Assembly (NCBI GenBank): GCA_002900535.1
Contig: MUGC01000052.1
Coordinates: forward strand, 1-7,578
Direction: 5' to 3'
Origin: Thermoplasmata archaeon M9B1D
Lineage (GTDB): Archaea > Thermoplasmatota > E2 > DHVEG-1
DNA: 7,578 nucleotides
Shown in pieces: positions 5,463 to 7,578 of the stretch. The notes under the pieces were generated by a model. The model saw nothing but the letters and a program-made list of their open reading frames with translations, ran no database searches and was not told the origin of the DNA. The translations under genes and the position numbers were made by a program. Positions within the stretch are counted from its first letter, which is position 1. Each line of letters begins with the position of its first letter.

Positions 5463-6723
5463 AACTGATAAAAACTGTTTTAAGCCCTATAAATATCAAA
5501 GCAGAGGTGATCGCTGCAACTGGAACAGTTAATAGCCAAGATGTAACAATTTTTCTAATGACACTCATGTCTACTGCTGCTAAACCTCGAGCAAGACCAA
5601 CACCAATCACAGCTCCTACAACTGTATGGGATGTAGAGATAGGCATACCAAGTTTAGATGCAAAAAGAACAGTAGTTGCTGCAGAAAATTCAACAGAAAA
5701 ACCACGAGTATGATTAAGACTGGTAATTTTTCCACCAACAGTTCTCATAACACGTCGGCCCCATGTCAAACAACCAATTGCGATTCCAAGGCCTCCAAGA
5801 GCAAGAAGCCAAATTGGAATTTCAGTTGTTAAACCTAAGGCTCCTTCATTGGCTATACCAATTATGCCTGCAACAGGTCCTATTGCGTTTGCTACATCGT
5901 TTGCTCCATGAGAAAATGCAACATAGCAAGCGGTGATAATCTGTAATTTTCCAAATATTTTTTCAACAGTATTGTAGTCCTCTAATCCTTTAGCTTTTAT
6001 ATTTCTTAGTAAAAACAATGAAATAGTACTTACAATAATAAAAACAATTGTTGAAACTAGAATTATCTGGAAAGTTTGAGTAACGCCGGTCATTTCACTT
6101 AATCTTGTTTTTGAAAATAAAGCAAATACAATTAGAAAAGCAGTAGACCCGATAATAAATGGGCCAACTATTCTCGCAGATTTAACAGGTTCTTCTTTTG
6201 AAAAAATAAACCTTACAATTATCTTGAAAACAAAAAAGGCAATAATACAACCTACAACAGGTGAAAGAACCCAACTGGAAGCAATAAAACCAAGTTCGTT
6301 CCAATTGATGCAATTAGTGCCCCATTGTATCAAACCAAAACCGACTATAGCTCCAACAACTGAATGCGTTGTTGAAATAGGCATTTCCTTCCACGTTGAA
6401 AGAGTGATCCATAAAGCTGCAGCAAGAAGAGATGCAAGAAAACCAAGAATAATAATCATTAAAATTTCTGGGTTTGTATTAGAAATAACTTTTTCTTTTA
6501 TAATATCACTTTTAACTGTTTGTGCAACATGTGATCCAACAAGAACTGCCCCTAATACATTCAGTAATCCAGCAATGACTACTGCTTGTTTAAAAGTGAG
6601 AGCTTTTGAACCAACAGAAGTAGCCATGGAGTTTGCTACATCGTTTGAGCCAATGCTCCAGGCCATATAAAAACCAACGGCTGTCGCTGCTCCACCGATT
6701 ATTAACACTAAATTAGTATCCAA
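5461..6723 (-). CDS. pit: Pit-family inorganic phosphate transporter, copy 2
   Basis: A 420-residue paralogue of the Pit protein at 3042-4280, aligned along its whole length. Signatures are intact: 'GSNDVANSMAT' (25-35), 'PISTTHS' (115-121), 'HGANDVANAIGP' (272-283) and 'PISTSHT' (361-367). It differs mainly by a longer loop after the second hydrophobic region (about 71-85, 'KSDIIKEKVISNTNP') and in the central segment (205-250). The start is again TTG (6721-6723), six bases after GGGGAG, and matches the start of the first copy. No DUF47 gene accompanies this copy; the downstream neighbour is the convergent AbrB-PhoU gene. The terminator-like site at 6771-6790 and a nearby TATAAAT suggest its own promoter. 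The two copies may differ in affinity or expression; the sequence does not say which. Confidence 0.95.
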   Translation of the reverse strand: MDTNLVLIIGGAATAVGFYMAWSIGSNDVANSMATSVGSKALTFKQAVVIAGLLNVLGAVLVGSHVAQTVKSDIIKEKVISNTNPEILMIIILGFLASLLAAALWITLSTWKEMPISTTHSVVGAIVGFGLIQWGTNCINWNELGFIASSWVLSPVVGCIIAFFVFKIIVRFIFSKEEPVKSARIVGPFIIGSTAFLIVFALFSKTRLSEMTGVTQTFQIILVSTIVFIIVSTISLFLLRNIKAKGLEDYNTVEKIFGKLQIITACYVAFSHGANDVANAIGPVAGIIGIANEGALGLTTEIPIWLLALGGLGIAIGCLTWGRRVMRTVGGKITSLNHTRGFSVEFSAATTVLFASKLGMPISTSHTVVGAVIGVGLARGLAAVDMSVIRKIVTSWLLTVPVAAITSALIFIGLKTVFIS

Positions 6724-6729
6724 CTGTAG

Positions 6730-6735
6730 CTCCCC
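6730..6735 (-). promoter_or_regulatory. Ribosome binding site deciding the TTG start of pit2
   Basis: GGGGAG on the minus strand, six bases before the TTG at 6721-6723. The nearest ATG (6743-6745) is in another frame and would give only a ten-residue peptide. Confidence 0.7.
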
Positions 6736-6748
6736 AACCTGACATATA

Positions 6749-6755
6749 ATTTATA
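6749..6755 (-). promoter_or_regulatory. Possible TATA box of pit2
   Basis: TATAAAT on the minus strand. It is only 26-32 bases before the TTG, so transcription would start within or just after the ribosome binding site. That is a poor fit, and the true promoter may lie farther upstream. Confidence 0.35.
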
Positions 6756-6770
6756 CTGATAATAGTTACG

Positions 6771-6790
6771 AAAAAATAAGATAATATCTT
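6771..6790 (-). terminator. Hairpin plus T-run after the phosphoesterase gene
   Basis: Directly after the phosphoesterase stop (minus direction), AAGATA and TATCTT (6790-6785 and 6783-6778) form a 6-bp inverted repeat with a one-base centre. The T6 run at 6776-6771 follows. Either the T-run alone or both could end transcription before pit2. Confidence 0.5.
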
Positions 6791-7543
6791 TCAATAATAT
6801 CTATTAACACAACATCCATCTGAAAAGTTAAACTCAATCATTTTATTGCTTTTTTCTTTTCCAATATCAACAACTGTAACATCAATCTTATCATCATTGA
6901 TATCAACAATATTAAAAGTGTTTCCAAAATGTGCACGAGTACGATTACAACTAAACGTTCCAGCATTTACAAGAAGTGTTTTATGGATTTTAACAGCCCA
7001 TGGAACATGACGATGCCCCATTAAAACAAGTGGAATTTCATTTCTAAGAATTATATCTAAAGTTTCACCTGCATCATCAATAATGTTTTTCTCACGACCA
7101 CTATTTGGAACAGGAATAAGATGATGATGAAAACCTATCACAGTCATCTTTTTTTTCTTAATACCTTCTTCAATTTTTTCATGTCTTCCTCGACCGAGAC
7201 GACCATAATCATTATCAGGTTCACTAGATGCAAGACCAACAAGTGTTAGTTCATCATAGTTATGTATAAAATCAGTATCGCCAAAAAACTCTGGGAAAAG
7301 CTTCCATCCAAGATTTCTTTCATCATGATTCCCTGGAATAATTACTTTTTTTCCATTTATCAGTTTGAGTTTTTCATTAGCAAGCACATATTCAGAAAGC
7401 AAGCCATCTGTTGTAAGATCACCGGAAATAAAGATGAGATCCGTATCAATTTTGTTTAAAATTTTTACTGCTTTATCAAACATTTTTGGATTAAAATCAG
7501 TCCCTTTATTGCAATGAATATCTGAAATATGTGCAATTTTCAT
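6791..7543 (-). CDS. Calcineurin-type metallophosphoesterase
   Basis: A soluble 250-residue protein with all five motifs of the two-metal phosphoesterase fold: 'DIH' (D8, H10), 'GDLTTDG' (D42), 'GNHDE' (N72, H73), 'FHHH' (139-141) and 'GHRH' (H177, H179). The layout resembles class III cyclic-nucleotide phosphodiesterases (CpdA/Icc) and related phosphoesterases; the substrate cannot be assigned. It lacks a signal peptide or membrane segment, so it should act in the cytoplasm. The C-terminal tail after about residue 215 is not conserved in character and ends 'DGCCVNRYY'. No clear ribosome binding site precedes the ATG at 7541-7543, and a TATA-like element lies about 25 bases upstream, which suggests a leaderless message. 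It is 67 bases upstream of pit2 on the same strand, with a probable terminator between them. A link to phosphate release is possible but only by position. Confidence 0.9.
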   Translation of the reverse strand: MKIAHISDIHCNKGTDFNPKMFDKAVKILNKIDTDLIFISGDLTTDGLLSEYVLANEKLKLINGKKVIIPGNHDERNLGWKLFPEFFGDTDFIHNYDELTLVGLASSEPDNDYGRLGRGRHEKIEEGIKKKKMTVIGFHHHLIPVPNSGREKNIIDDAGETLDIILRNEIPLVLMGHRHVPWAVKIHKTLLVNAGTFSCNRTRAHFGNTFNIVDINDDKIDVTVVDIGKEKSNKMIEFNFSDGCCVNRYY

Positions 7544-7563
7544 AAAGATAAGTAAAAAAAATT

Positions 7564-7572
7564 TGTTTAAAT
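7564..7572 (-). promoter_or_regulatory. Possible TATA box of the phosphoesterase gene
   Basis: The minus strand reads CATTTAAAC, centred about 25 bases before the ATG at 7543. This is the spacing expected for a leaderless archaeal transcript, and fits the lack of a ribosome binding site. Confidence 0.4.
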
Positions 7573-7578
7573 GTTTAT

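Noticed and set aside
6224..6670. Plus-strand ORF of 148 codons
   Set aside because: It is antisense to pit2 in a region whose minus-strand frame encodes conserved Pit motifs; its length follows from the composition of that gene.
6715..6745. Ten-residue ORF overlapping the pit2 start
   Set aside because: It begins at ATG 6743-6745 in another frame, has no ribosome binding site of its own, and has no counterpart at pit1.

Overview
The window reads as an AT-rich archaeal chromosome fragment, most likely euryarchaeal and possibly of the Thermoplasmata; that lineage guess is an inference from gene style only. Archaeal traits visible here are A/T-rich TATA-like boxes close to the starts, GGTGA/GGAGG ribosome binding sites, oligo-T stops of transcription, an AbrB-PhoU fusion protein, a DUF47 partner next to a Pit transporter, and a membrane-anchored right-handed beta-helix surface protein.

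Left part (1-1705): a partial minus-strand gene (start at 865, C-terminus beyond the left edge) encodes a C2H2 zinc finger, one membrane anchor and an outward-facing parallel beta-helix. It is followed by about 840 bases without a convincing gene. That stretch holds an imperfect inverted repeat near the beta-helix promoter, a short, possibly decayed ORF, and a cluster of GGTTCGAACC-like palindromes at 1445-1594.

Middle (1706-2323): a minus-strand tRNA-Leu(CAA) with a long variable arm, and a divergent small flavodoxin-like gene.

Right part (2324-7578): a phosphate-handling locus. pit1 and a DUF47/PhoU-like gene form a minus-strand operon. An AbrB-PhoU regulator runs divergently from pit1. 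A second Pit paralogue (pit2) converges on that regulator, and a calcineurin-type metallophosphoesterase lies upstream of pit2. The two Pit proteins would import inorganic phosphate using an ion gradient. DUF47 probably modulates pit1. The AbrB-PhoU protein is well placed to act on the shared pit1/phoU intergenic region, which holds two inverted repeats.

Both pit genes start with TTG behind strong ribosome binding sites. pit1 is preceded by a 19-codon leader ORF whose stop codon abuts the TTG. I saw no clearly new multi-gene system. The points most worth checking are the pit1 leader ORF, the operator-like palindromes, the TTCGAA repeat cluster and the near-identical blocks shared by the pit paralogues.
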